NCBI GenBank assembly: GCA_003344405.1
Contig: NOWV01000029.1
Location: 1 to 64,000, forward strand
Source: Trichoplax sp. H2
Taxonomy: Eukaryota > Placozoa > Uniplacotomia > Trichoplacea
Length of the DNA stretch: 64,000 nucleotides
Direction of reading: 5' to 3'
This document shows positions 11,901-24,422 of the stretch, one piece after another. The position numbers were made by a program, and so were the translations under genes. Each line of letters starts with the position of its first letter. The stretch's first letter is position 1. The notes under the pieces are model-generated. The model was not told the DNA's origin. It searched no databases and worked only from the letters and a program-made list of their open reading frames with translations.

Positions 11901-14900
11901 TTTAGTTAATCTTACTTCTTATTCTATTCAAGGCATGATGTAAAACTATGTTAGCCTCAAATTAAATAGATGATAACATTTAAAGTTATCAATTAAATAT
12001 TAAAGAGGCCAAATCATGGAAACTACCTATTAATAGTATTAAATGAATGGATTTTAATTAGAATAGTATTCCATTTTACTTGATATTTATAGCTCTGCGT
12101 TATTGATACTATGTAAAAATTGTGTTCTAAGATAAATGAACTGATGTACCGGGTAATAATCTAAATTAATCATCATACACGAAGAGAATCAATAATTTTA
12201 ATTTTTACCTACTATTGGTAAATAAATGAATCAACTCCAGCTCCTGTAGCATTTATCTATCGAAAAAATATCATTAAATAGCTAGAAATATTCATCACCT
12301 CTATTTTAATCATTATATTCAGGACAATAGATTATTTAACTAAATAGATTTTGAAAATAATTCTGTTCTATTGTAAATGGGCAGCTAATTCGAAATTGGA
12401 TTCCGGTTGTAGTGTATTTACTTCGTCCGAATTATCCTATATCATCAATTTATTTCCGTAAATAACATAGGTTGCGGTTATAAAACATTTTCTATATTGA
12501 GTTTCTTTCTAAAATCAGTGGCGTTTGTTTACTTAAAATTCCTCTCTTAGCAAACCTAATAGCAAAGACCGTCATTATAGAAAGTTTATCGATTATCATT
12601 TTTGTCAACCCTTATAGACTCCCCGTTTCAATAAAACTACATTTCATTACAACCCTAAGTCAACATCATCTAAATTAATGAAATGTTTTTTTTAAAATCA
12701 ATTTGTTCAAGATATACGATATCAATATAATACCATCATTTAAACATTTTAATATCTTAATTAAGGATAATACGTAGCCATTATGTTTTATATTTAAAAA
12801 TTTTATGTAGAGATCATCTGTCTCGAATAACTTGCAAGGAAGCCCTTATATGATCCATTTTTCTTACCTACTCTAACTAACAGATGAAATAAACGTGTCC
12901 ATTTTAACATGTCAAAAAGTTTCATATACGAGCCATTATGTCCTCTTTTTAAGAAGAAATAGAGCAATGTTGCTTGCTTACCGTTGTAGTGTGATAATTT
13001 ACTATAATAAAGTAAATGTTTTTTTAATGACTTTTGCGATACTTGAGACACTTTAATTAGGTTCAAATACCGTTTAAAAAGATTGACAGAGCTGATGCAC
13101 ATAGGCGGCATAGCTCTTATTTTCCTTACTCAATAAAAAATTGTAGGTATCCGTAACTCTGCAAGTATGATAGCATTCCAAGTCACGGAATTAATTTCTT
13201 TAGCTAACCAAATCTTTGTCACTATCATATTCTTATCACAGGTTGAAAATATGCACTGGCATAGGCTTTCTTCGTTGAACTAGGAGATGTTTGTACAATA
13301 GACTAATACAGACTTACTTTAATCTTTCTATGAAGTTCATAATCAATTTTTATTAGTGTAGCAGATCAGAAAACTAGTCCTGATAAAATTTATTCTTGTG
13401 CTCGATTAGCCAAGAATTTTGTAGTGATTCTATATACAGAATGTATAGCATACGTCCGTATGCTATAAAGAAGACGATAATCTGCATATAACTTCTATAT
13501 AATTAATCTTTAGATTATAAATAATGCCAGCTGCTTATAAAATATAGATTTCTATTTAAGCTATGGTACTCCCATAGAGCCTGTATAAGGTATTTACCTA
13601 TAACCTATACACATTATCTACGACTTTTCTGATTCCTAATAAACAGCATAAACATAGTGTCATATTTTGAATATCCAGATATATAACTTGCCATTATAAT
13701 TTCACATCCTCTCGCATTTGTAAGAAATCGAATTTACAACGGATTTTATCTATAACCAAAATATTCATTTAAAACGTGTAGAAAAGATATACTTTCATAT
13801 CTACCGATATATTCATGATGCGTGATATAATAAATACGCCGCTGAGATTCACTTTAATAGAAAATTAATTTGAAAGATGATTGAATTAAATATAATAAAT
13901 ATCAATCACTTACTTAAATACGATTGTTTATAAATTATAGCATAAAAAGCTTTTGTCCATGATTTGTCTTTAACCTTCCATGATTGAGCAGGAAGTAATA
14001 AACAATCGTTACCTTGTTTCTACATATCAATCTTTACTGTTAATTTAGAAGAATACCATGGTTAATATGAAAATAACTTCTTATATTTGATATAATATAC
14101 AGCATAATAATGGTATTATCCCGGTCGACTAGTTAGGCTTTTCAATAGCTATAATAAACTTTATTAACTACTATGATAGCATTTCCTAGACTATCTATGC
14201 TATCTAAAATATTAACCACATTAATTTCAAGAAGATTTCTATACATCAACGATTATTAAAATAATAGTGAAAAAGATGTAAAGTTATCTAATTTTCTAAC
14301 CACAAGGATATTAATCTTCTTCCATAAAACGGCCCTACCATCATTACAAGAAGGATAAAATGAAAGTTCTTTACAGCCTATGTCCAATTTTCATAGGTTT
14401 TCAGTATCGATATAGTGAACTGTGACAGATGCTATACAATGAAGGATTGTTTTCTAAAGGCTATCATAGCTCAATAAAGCAACATAGGAAATTGAAGAAG
14501 AATGTGTATGACTTTGTCAAAATGATTCAACAACCAGCCCATGTTGCATCGATATAAAAAATTAATAAAAATCAATTATACAACTATGGCTATGCCTTAA
14601 GAAATACGCGCACTATCTAGTTTTATAGCAAAAATACTTTTGATAATATTTTAAGTGCTCTAGCTTGCACGTTTTCTTCAACTAAATTAGCTCTAAACAC
14701 TTTTAATGCTTTGCTCTAATTTTACTGAATCTGGAAGCATTAATATTAGTAAATAATTGCAAAAGGAAGCCTTATACGTGTATATTAACTAAACAGAATT
14801 ATTTTGAACAATTTGACTACTAAATTGATTCTCAAATGATCTATTAAGTAGAAAAAAATCAGATGTCTGTCAACTTAAATATATAGAGGGTATTAATTTA

Positions 14901-15810
14901 CCATCACAGCTTCATTGTCCTGCAAAACAAAGTTACTATAATTGTTAGAATATACATTATTTTTCAATAATTTTAACACTCTTCCGATGATCTCCGAATT
15001 TTAATAAGCTCAGTTTTCCTTCATATCAGAAGAGATTACGACTCTCTACAATAATTATCGATAGTATATGCGAGATGCATGAACTTACAACAGTAATTAT
15101 AGTTATCTATACTACAAAACAAAGTGTGTATGAATAAATCTTCATGTTAACAATATTTCTAGGTACATACATAAAATCAATTTAATAATATGCACGTTTC
15201 TGTAAGACTATAAATTAGGTTAGTACAGTCTAGTGGAGGATAATTTTTTTGCTTAAACATCGATAATGGCTATCAAAAAATCTGAACGATGATAACTTTA
15301 AACTTAAAAATTTCACCTCCTTCAAACTGCCTAATTTTTTCTAAAGCTTGGCAACAAATTACTAGGAAATTCGATATAGCTGCACGTTTTCTTCGATATT
15401 TTATTTTAGGATCATTCGAAATCATTAGATTTTCCAAGAAATTGTTAATAAAGTAAAAGGAATACGAAAAAATTAGCGCCTTCTATTTAATAACTTTTTC
15501 TAGAATTATATCAAATATCTTGATCTTTCAAAAGATTCACAATAAAACACTCGAAATACGAAATAATCTACACGTCATCTTTAATTATTTTTTCTAAACC
15601 ATTTAACATTTTCTTGTCTTCATGAAGATTGTTAATAAATGCCGTACTAGATTGGGGGAATAGTCTACACGAGTTCCTATTAAAGAATTTAAATAATTTA
15701 GTATTTTCTCTCCTAAAACTCAGCCTACACGATCTACGTTACCATACTGAAATTAATTAGTATTGCTTGCAATTTCATATACTTCTTTCCTTGTAATCAT
15801 ATTATTCTTA
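8932..15810. other. AT-rich gene desert I
   Basis: Nearly 7 kb with no recognisable gene on either strand. The only sizeable frame is 13111-12803 (-), 102 codons from an ATG. It is basic and unrecognised, with no convincing splice partners. Short open frames at 10101-10286 and 11051-11269 look like chance in AT-rich DNA. Confidence 0.5.
12803..13111 (-). CDS. Hypothetical ORF, 102 codons
   Basis: Begins ATG-CCG-CCT-ATG and ends in a stop just upstream of an A/T-rich tract. The predicted protein is basic, rich in Leu, Lys, Ser and Tyr, with no signal peptide or clear membrane span. No family is recognised, no splice sites link it to neighbours, and it lies alone in a gene desert. It may be a decayed mobile-element fragment or chance. 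Confidence 0.2.
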   Translation of the reverse strand: MPPMCISSVNLFKRYLNLIKVSQVSQKSLKKHLLYYSKLSHYNGKQATLLYFFLKRGHNGSYMKLFDMLKWTRLFHLLVRVGKKNGSYKGFLASYSRQMIST

Positions 15811-17065
15811 TGTCACAAAACAGCTTTGCAACAAGATAACGTAATATACTATCAATAAGTCAATTCCTTGAGCCACGTATCAAAGAGCGATATCTGCACT
15901 ATCAGAAACACTTTTGCTCTACTTGCAGACTACACAAAGACTTAGACGCCTCGTATTTTATGTTAAACACTAAGTTTAAGAATCGACTTTATAACACGAT
16001 ATACTGCATTTATATACTCTTTCTCAATAGTTCATGAGTCATAGTTAGTACGATTAACTTTGGAATCATTCACTGAATTAGATATATCTTAATGCAGACA
16101 ACAGTATTTACGAACATAGACATCTGATGGTGTTACAGTGTTAAATACTGTATTACAGTAGAAATATCTATGTTAGGATAATTCTGTTAGACTATCCTTA
16201 TTTAGTTAACTTCTAATTTGGATATACTGTATTTTAATATAGCACTGACTTTTTATGACAGTGACACTTATACACATACTGAAATTAACAGTTATAATAG
16301 GTAATGCAAATCATCTGCTTACAGTTCGAATCATTGTGATTGTAACTTACTTATGGTAGACTGTAAATTATCATGGAAATGTTCCGTGATAGGAAATATC
16401 GTAATCTGACTATTCTGTATTAGTCATTACATGTCTATGTTGGTAAATACTGTTGTCTGCATTGAGGGAGCAGTAGCTAAAATTAATATCTAATTCAGTA
16501 AATGATTCTAATGTTAATTGTATTAACTATGACTCATCAACTATTGAGGAGTAGTATATAAATGCAGTATATCGTGAAATAAAGTGAATTCTCCAACTTA
16601 GTGCTTAACGTAAAATACGAGGCGTTTAAGTCTTTGTGTAGCCTGCTAGTAGAGCAAAAGTGTTTGTGATAGTGCAGATATCGTTCCTTGATACGTGATT
16701 CAAGGAATTGACTTATTGATCGTATATTGCGTTATCTTGTTGCGAAGCTGTTTTGGGACAGATGGCTAATACAGAATAGTCAGATTACGATATGTCCTAT
16801 CACGGAACATTTCCACGATAATTTACAATCTACCATAAGTAAGTTACAATCACAATGATTCGAAATGTAAGTAGATGATTTGCATTACCTATTATAACTG
16901 TTAATTTCAGTATGTGTATACGTATCACTGTCATAAATAGTCAGTGCTATATTAAAACACAGTATATCCAAATTAGAAGTTAACTAAATAAGGATAGTCT
17001 AACAGAATTATCCTAACATAGATATTTCTACTCTAATACTGTATATAACACTGTCACATCTTAAT
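15811..17065. repeat. Interlocked inverted repeats P-Q-P'-Q'
   Basis: Two different ~300-bp segments each occur twice in opposite orientation and alternate. P (about 15811-16122) is inverted at about 16430-16760, and Q (about 16123-16429) is inverted at about 16761-17065. Arms look roughly 85-90% alike by eye, with small indels. Examples: TGTCACAAAACAGC at 15811 against GCTGTTTTGGGACA at 16747, and GTAATCTGACTATTC in Q against GAATAGTCAGATTACG in Q'. P-Q-P' and Q-P'-Q' each make a stem with a ~300-nt loop. No open frame is present. Confidence 0.85.
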
Positions 17066-20000
17066 ATTCATGTAAAGCATTGTTTTAATTGAGACAGCTA
17101 CGAAATTTTTATCGAAATTTCATAATATTTTATAACATTTAATATCTGATGATTTTAACAAACAAGTTTAATTTGTCGATTACTAACATAACATTTTAAT
17201 AATCTATTTACAGTTAATTGACTCATATTTCGCGTCTCTAATAAATCATTCTAGACTACAGAAATTCCTTCCTTACTAAACTCAGCTCTTTCTCGAACTC
17301 TTGCCATGAATAAACCTAACACAATTGCCATAGTGCTTCTTGCTGTTATCTAATGGCACATAAACATATATATGCATATCTTGCAACTCAATTAAACTTG
17401 AGGGTGGTATCGTTTGCAGGTTTATTTAAATGTAAAGGATAAATTTATTGTTAGCGTATTTCCAAGAATTTCATGTATAAAATTATCATCATATCGATAT
17501 TGATCTTTCGTTATACATGACTATTTTTAGTTGCATAAGGCATTCGGTATCAAACGTAATCAATTATTTCAATCATAATTCATCTAATTTACCATTATCT
17601 AACGTAAAAAACAGACTGCATCAGTGAATATTCTAATTGAACGTTAATTACTTACATTCTAAAATTAATAGACCAATCAATTCTAAAAGTTTAAACATAT
17701 ACATTAAGATTTCTTTGGTATATTTTTCAAATATCCTTAACCAAAAAAATTGGCATATTTCACGTAGCATAGTAACATTAATACTTCTCGTAAATTCATG
17801 ACGTTCCTAGGAAAATGAATTCTTTTCTCTCTAAGGCTTTATTTATATACTATTATTTTAGTAAATGTTCTAGAAGATGTAATGCTACAAGCTGTATAGT
17901 TTCGTCTTGCGAAAATTTATTAACTTATGAATCAAATATCATGATAATCTACGGCAAAAAATTATAATAATCTTAATTTTTCTCATTTCTTTCACATTTT
18001 TTTAGCGGCTAATTTGATATTTAATTATATTCAATTCACAAGGGTCGTAAAAAATATCATCATTCTGAAAGAAAGTATTTTAAGAATTAGTGATAGTATT
18101 TTGATAGAGTTTTTACCAACTAGAAACAACTAATAACGTCTTATAAACTAATTACTCCCAATTTAAAATATGCTAAATTTAGATAAATATATGAATAAGT
18201 TTTAAAACTATATTCGCTGCACATCTCATAATTCGATTTTTATCACCTTTGTTGGGAAGGTTATGATCTCATCATCATCTAGAAATATTTTGCTGTTAGT
18301 CTTTAAGATTTTCTTAGGATTAACGATATGATTTATTCAAAAACAAGTTGTAATACTTTGAGGATAGTTCTATCAATGATAATTCCTTACTAATCCATAA
18401 CATTTTAAAAAATTTGTTTCTTATTAATATTACATAAATGTTATAGCATTATAATAGTTCAACGTAGGCGAAGTATCCTAACAATATGAAATCACTAATA
18501 CATGCTATTTCCTTCTCATCATTATTCAAATACTTCTGTTCTGAACATGTTTATACCTTGAGATTCCCATTTATGATAGTATTTCTTACAGACCAGGCGT
18601 CAGTTTAAATTTAAGTCCTTATTGCATTCTGTCACGAGATAGACTTGTGACAACTACAGTAACTGAGAATGCAAAATCTAAGAAATATTTTTATAGCATA
18701 CCAAACTCATCGATCGTAGGCCATTATCCTCACTATCATATAGAATCGATACCGAAAAAGTAATAAAAATAATGTATCTAGCATATTTACATATCTCTCA
18801 TAGAATATACAGTATATACAATTACGCATATTAAAATATAACGGATATTTGTTACATATGCATATAATTATTGCATTTATAGACTGTTCTTCAAATAAAA
18901 TAGTTATATTTTATTGGCATGGATTGCATCCAATTTGTTTTTGTTGATGATAAATTGCCATGATTATCCTTACTAAAAAATGTAATAAATTACGCCATTA
19001 CCATAAATTACTCAAAATAATTACGGTATATTACAAATTATAACGAGAAAATATCAATAATTTCTATTTATAATTAATAAGCGATTTGAGTACAGTACAT
19101 AGTTAAAGTGTTATCCGAATTAAGGTTATTATTAGCTGATGACATAAATGGTGGGCTATTTTAGATATTTGGTTCCCTGCTTTGGAGGGTTACTACATGA
19201 CCAATTATTGTATAATATAATAAGATTCAATAAAAAATGAAAATAGAAATTATTTCCTTCTATTCAATTTACATTCTGAATAGACTATTGATTAATTGAG
19301 AATAGTAGGAGCATACTATGTCGCTAATGAATTGAGTTATGTCTTCAATCATGCCGTAAAGTAGATCAGTGCAAATGATCCACCATCCACCCTAACCCTA
19401 ACCCTAACACTATTGCCTTTTTCTCAACATGACGATGATATTCAACCAAGTATGAATAAGAGTCGAGGCGAGAATAGAATTTTTAGTTTTTTGTCAATTC
19501 AATTTCTCATTTCAATATTCTCTATCCAAATTTCTGCTATAGAAATATTGCAAAAATAAAATGTAACTGCCTCCATTTTATTTTTTCATCAACAAATAAT
19601 ATCAATAACTTGGTAATCGTTATTTTAGTGCTATTCTAAAAATTGTGTTGACGATGTTGCAGTAACATCATAACAACTTGTGTTTATTTATTTGGATTGC
19701 AATCAATAACACCCACCTATACTATCATTATAGCTAGCATTTCAACTATTGAATAGGACCTATTTTAATTAATTTTAACCCATCATGAAGTCGATTTCAT
19801 CCAATTAAAGCATGACTACGTTGGTAATTAACTTATTGATTGGAAGACATAGATGATATATTATCTCATGTTTTTGTTTCTGATCACTTACTACCATGTC
19901 ATGATTAGTGCTATTAAATTAAAAACGTGACTACGCTATGATTGAAAGGGTATTTGATGATATCAATCATGACTAGATAGCAATCAAATTTTACTTCTAT

Positions 20001-21574
20001 CAGTAGTAGAACAAATAGCAGAATCTATTTTAGAACATTGTCGAATATCTTGAGCTTTATTCTTAGTATATTTATAATCTCTATTCTATGCGGTGTACTT
20101 TTCCAATAGTTTGCCAGTATCGCATGACTATTCTATACCATTGACATTCAATACCGCAGAAAACTGTCTCATCAAATTTTATTTTTTCATTCTTGAATTA
20201 TTCATTCTAATTTTATAGGCAATTTTTCAACCATTACGGAACTTTTCAACACATACTTGTTATTGTATCAGTTGCTTTTTTAAGCAATTGCTATCATTAT
20301 GTCGGGCATCCGTCTTTTCATATTGCTATATCGTTTTTTGTATAGATTTTGTTCCAATAAGTATCTAACCAAGTCTAAATATCGATTATTGATCGATCAA
20401 TAACACTACCCTTGTTATGATAGAATGGATGACTATTTATTGTTTATATATTATATCAAAAAATTTTTAAGAAAAGGAAAAATACAAAAAAAAGGAGGTA
20501 ACATCTATTCTTTCTTGATATGCTCTCCTACAAATCTCTCTATCATTTCTTTCTTAACCCTATCTATAGATAGTTACTCTATTCCGCAAAGTAAGCGTAT
20601 ATCGCTATCCTGTAGAGTATGGAAAAATAACCCATTATCTCATTTATTGAGAACTGATTTGACATAGAACAATTCTAATTCAATATCTTTGTTCTATGTG
20701 ATTGGTGTTATACAACTTGTCCATTTATCAATCAAATAGTACATCTAAACTAATGATCTGACGTCAGTTAATCAGTTTAGCAATTAAAATTACCGCACCT
20801 GTTATCCGCACTACCACACACACTTCCTCATTGTCATATACTTGTACATATATAAAATGAATCAAGCCAAGTATTTTATTGCTAAACCAATATTTGCTCA
20901 TCCCAAGTAGGCTTTCCAATACATTGGATTGATACTCATTGTATAAAAATAACTCAACTGCAGGTATATTTAAAGGCTGAACGATTAAAAAGCCCGTCAA
21001 ATTATCCACCGCTGCGTGCCTGTAAATTTTATCGCCGTTCCTTCCTACATTACTGTAGTTAGCGCGAATTTCTGTCGCTTGAAAAGGTAATCAATCACTC
21101 ATTGCTACAATGTCGTCGACATTTAGACAGTCATTTTATCATTTTCAACAAATAATATCAATTATCAAATTAATATATTCGATCTTTATTTCCTTCATTC
21201 TAACATTGCAATTTAATGTAAGTATTTCATCAATGGTAATTTATTCCTTGATCAACTGTCATTAATATTATGACGCAAAGGAATCTTCATTTGACAGCTA
21301 TTTTAACCAAATCGACTTAACAAAAATGACACTGGATCTTACCCTAAAACCATAATAAGAATCCAAAAGTATTAGCACCATTTTAATACTCGCTTCAAAT
21401 TGAATAAATTTTTTTAATGCTTGTATGCCTTTTTTAATATACTATTCAAAATTCTCATCCTGTTATAAAATAATTTTATTTTCTAACTATCCATTTTTCA
21501 TAGGTTGACGAATTAAAAACAAAATTGCTATCATTTTACAATACTATTACTGCTGATCCCCGAAGAACATAAGT
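17066..21574. other. AT-rich gene desert II
   Basis: No gene recognised. Frames at 20425-20667 (+) and 21009-20764 (-) are open for about 80 codons. The minus-strand frame is preceded by an acceptor-like TTTACAG and reads as a hydrophobic segment, but it has no ATG and no family match. Confidence 0.45.
19391..19408. repeat. Interstitial telomere-like (CCCTAA)3
   Basis: Three perfect CCCTAA units (TTAGGG on the other strand), the canonical metazoan telomere repeat, in the middle of the desert with no further units on either side. Confidence 0.8.
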
Positions 21575-24422
21575 ATGGCTGCAAGACTATATGCTGTTAT
21601 TACCTTAGCCGTTGTATTATCCGCTATTCATATAACCACGGCTTCGGATTTTATCATTTTCAACGATGCTTCTACTTCTTCAGCGATTAATTGCGGTGAT
21701 GATTATGCCATGGCGGGTGCCTTTTGGTCTAAATGCCAACATTACGCAAGTTTTGATGATTGCGTCTTTAAGCGCCGAAAGAGAAACATCATTGATACAT
21801 GGCGTAATGGCAGAAATTCATTGAACGAAAGAAACGGTAATAAATTCAAATATGGATAGTCTTACTATAACATCAATTAGCTAACTAAAACGACTAGATG
21901 TAATTATTTTGAGCCATCGATTTTCCACCCTATTTGATCTACTCCCTCTTCTGTTTAAATAACAAGTTAATAAAATATTCTTTCAATGATCAGATAGTTT
22001 ACATATGTTGAAGATTAAGTATCATCTTGTCAATAACGCCTCTACTTTTTGCTTCATATTTCTCAGTTATTTTTCATGATCAAATATTATTTCTCTTACG
22101 TTTAATATACACTTTTACAACATAGCTTAGGTGTTGATTGATTTTACAGTAACTAGTGCACATATGTCATAGGTTCAGTTAATTAAAAAATTCTCTAGCA
22201 ATACAATTTAAAGCTATGCTCACGTAGTTTTTTTTCCCAATCTACTCTAGTCGACAAAAGTCGATAATCGATCATGATACAGCCATAGTTCAGTAATTAT
22301 TGATCCTACTTTCAATTTTATTAGCATATTGCTACTAATTTAAATTCTATGTCTTGAGTTATTAAAAAATTGGATTACTATCAGTAATCTTTAAATTATT
22401 TTATAACGAAATATTTTTTAATACAATCTATCTCAAATATTCTTTCAATGGTTAGTATAAAATAATAATAATAAGCAATCAATCTCTCTATTTAATTTCG
22501 TTGGTAATTAATATTAAAGTTAGTTCCAGACACCCGTTTCCCACCCTGTCATTTATTTCTTAAGATTAAAATTCCCATCAGCATTGGTGGTAGTTAATAG
22601 AATTTAATTTAACGATTGTTTTCACTTAATTATTAGAATTATCCATGTTGCTAAGTAAATATAGCAAATAGAGACCGTTAAAGTAATCAATTTTCATATT
22701 GACAATCAATCAAATTATCAGCGCCCTAGAGCAATAATATTTTTGAATAGTACTTCAACCCTTGATTGCATCTTACATTAACTACTAGTATGGATTGCCT
22801 CGTATAAGCCGTTAAGCAAATAAATACACGACATTTTGTTCTTCATCAAACCCCAGTCATCATATTCATTTGTTATTATTATATCATCCTTTCTTTTCTT
22901 CTATGCCAAAAATTAGAAGTTGCATGTAAAAGCCCGTCTTCTTCATTATTTACTAACGCTAATTAATATAAATACATCCAGACACCCAGATCAATAATAT
23001 TTAGTTAGATGTAATTCACACAGATTCATATTATTCAATCAAAAATTTACACTTCTAATTATGAAAATAGAAATTCACGATTCGTTAGCCAACCGCAAAC
23101 AAATTCCCTGCCATTAATTTATAAATTTCTTGTTCACAAGCCATGTAATCCTTTCAATTTCTGTTGACAATCATTTTAACTGCAAACTAAGAAGAAATGA
23201 AATTCAATTTATCATCATTCTATGAGATAAGATTAATCTTTAATATTACCCAATAACTTATAAATAAGTCAAAGTCCTGGATATCTATTAGCTGATTTAC
23301 GACAATAAAAAGTCATATTTTCAATCATTATTGAAAGACGATTATAACGCCTACAAAAGTAGTAATAGAAAACGTAATGATAGAGTAGCATTTCAACTTT
23401 TATCCCTTTACTTGTATGCAACTTATAATATTTCCTTCGCATGATATCTAAATCACCGTGGTTTGCTCTCAGCTTACGTTTTTCGTTAATTATTGATCGC
23501 ACAAATAGATAAGAACGTATCGAAATAAAATCTTAAAACATAAGTATACTTCATTTTTAATATTTTTGTTTTATCTTTGTGACCTTTAATTTCTACTATT
23601 ACATTGTTACCTGCCTATCAAAAGGTTTTAAAGCTAATTTGTGAACATCCAAATACAATCTTTTCTGCACCAATAATATCGATCTAACAAATTAGTAAAA
23701 AAGCATATGGATTGATTTTATTAATTTATCATCAGCTTCGCGTTAATAATCAAAATAGAAATTAAATTAAAATACCAACGTCATAATGCGAAGCACGATA
23801 AATAATCTAATTTGGAACTACCATTGCAATGATATTTCTTCCCATCTATCATGTTATTTTCCTTATTTTTTAATTTAATTGAAATGTATTGGGTAGATAC
23901 TATTGCCATTTTGTACCCACATAGCAGTAGAGATATGATAGTCTTTTTATCAAGAGGGGCTTTAAATTTCCAAAATATTGTACGTAAAATCGCTTTAAAT
24001 AGTATGATTTAATTAAGTGTTCATTTAGTAGGTTTAGATTTTTGAGAAATTAATTCTACTAGCATATCTTAATGAACAACGTAAGGATAAAATTATTCAA
24101 GACCAAAAGTTAATATCTATTTACTTCAGCTATTCTAGAGTTCAATTTTTTTACTAGCAAATCATTCATTTAGCTTATTGCCATCTCAATTTTAGATCTT
24201 GATTCGGCATTAGAAGCCAAGACATTCTTGCGCCATACACGTCCACATAAACGATCTGGAATCCTCCTAGCAGTCAAATCACAATGTTGCCAAGGCTCTA
24301 CTGGAACAGTTCAATGTTCAGAATCCAATATGGAACAAATGTGTACATCTTCGTATAAAGATGATACTTATGCTGAAGCTTTGGCAATTGGTTGCAACTT
24401 TCTTGCCCAAAATATGTTTTAA
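21575..24422 (+). CDS. Secreted two-exon prepropeptide, insulin/relaxin-like layout
   Basis: Exon 1 is 21575-21836 and exon 2 is 24196-24422. The donor (ACG|gtaata) leaves one base and the acceptor (tttag|AT) supplies two, so the frame joins exactly to give 162 residues. Order: hydrophobic signal peptide (about 1-23); a B-like segment with Cys40, Cys54, Cys63 and a CG pair; basic site KRRKR (66-70); acidic/basic linker; HKR (105-107); then an A-like segment SGILLAVKSQCC with Cys118, Cys119, Cys128, Cys137 and Cys154. The tandem CC, the C-x8-C, dibasic sites at both junctions and a phase-1 intron in the linker are hallmarks of the insulin superfamily. However, C-x13-C replaces the usual C-x11-C and CC-x8-C replaces CC-x3-C. 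Eight cysteines would allow four disulfides. The hormone class is inference. Without splicing, exon 1 would read through to a peptide ending ...FKYG. Confidence 0.6.

Noticed and set aside
16322-16332. GTTCGAATC word resembling a tRNA B box
   Set aside because: It is part of repeat Q, with no A box or cloverleaf stems around it. No tRNA gene could be supported anywhere in the window.
20764-21009. Hydrophobic minus-strand frame preceded by TTTACAG
   Set aside because: Acceptor-like start but no ATG exon, no partner exon and no family resemblance. Left as unassigned.
21837-21859. Unspliced reading of the prepropeptide ending ...FKYG, a possible amidated Tyr peptide
   Set aside because: The exact phase match to the cysteine-rich exon at 24196 explains the data better. 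Kept only as an alternative reading.
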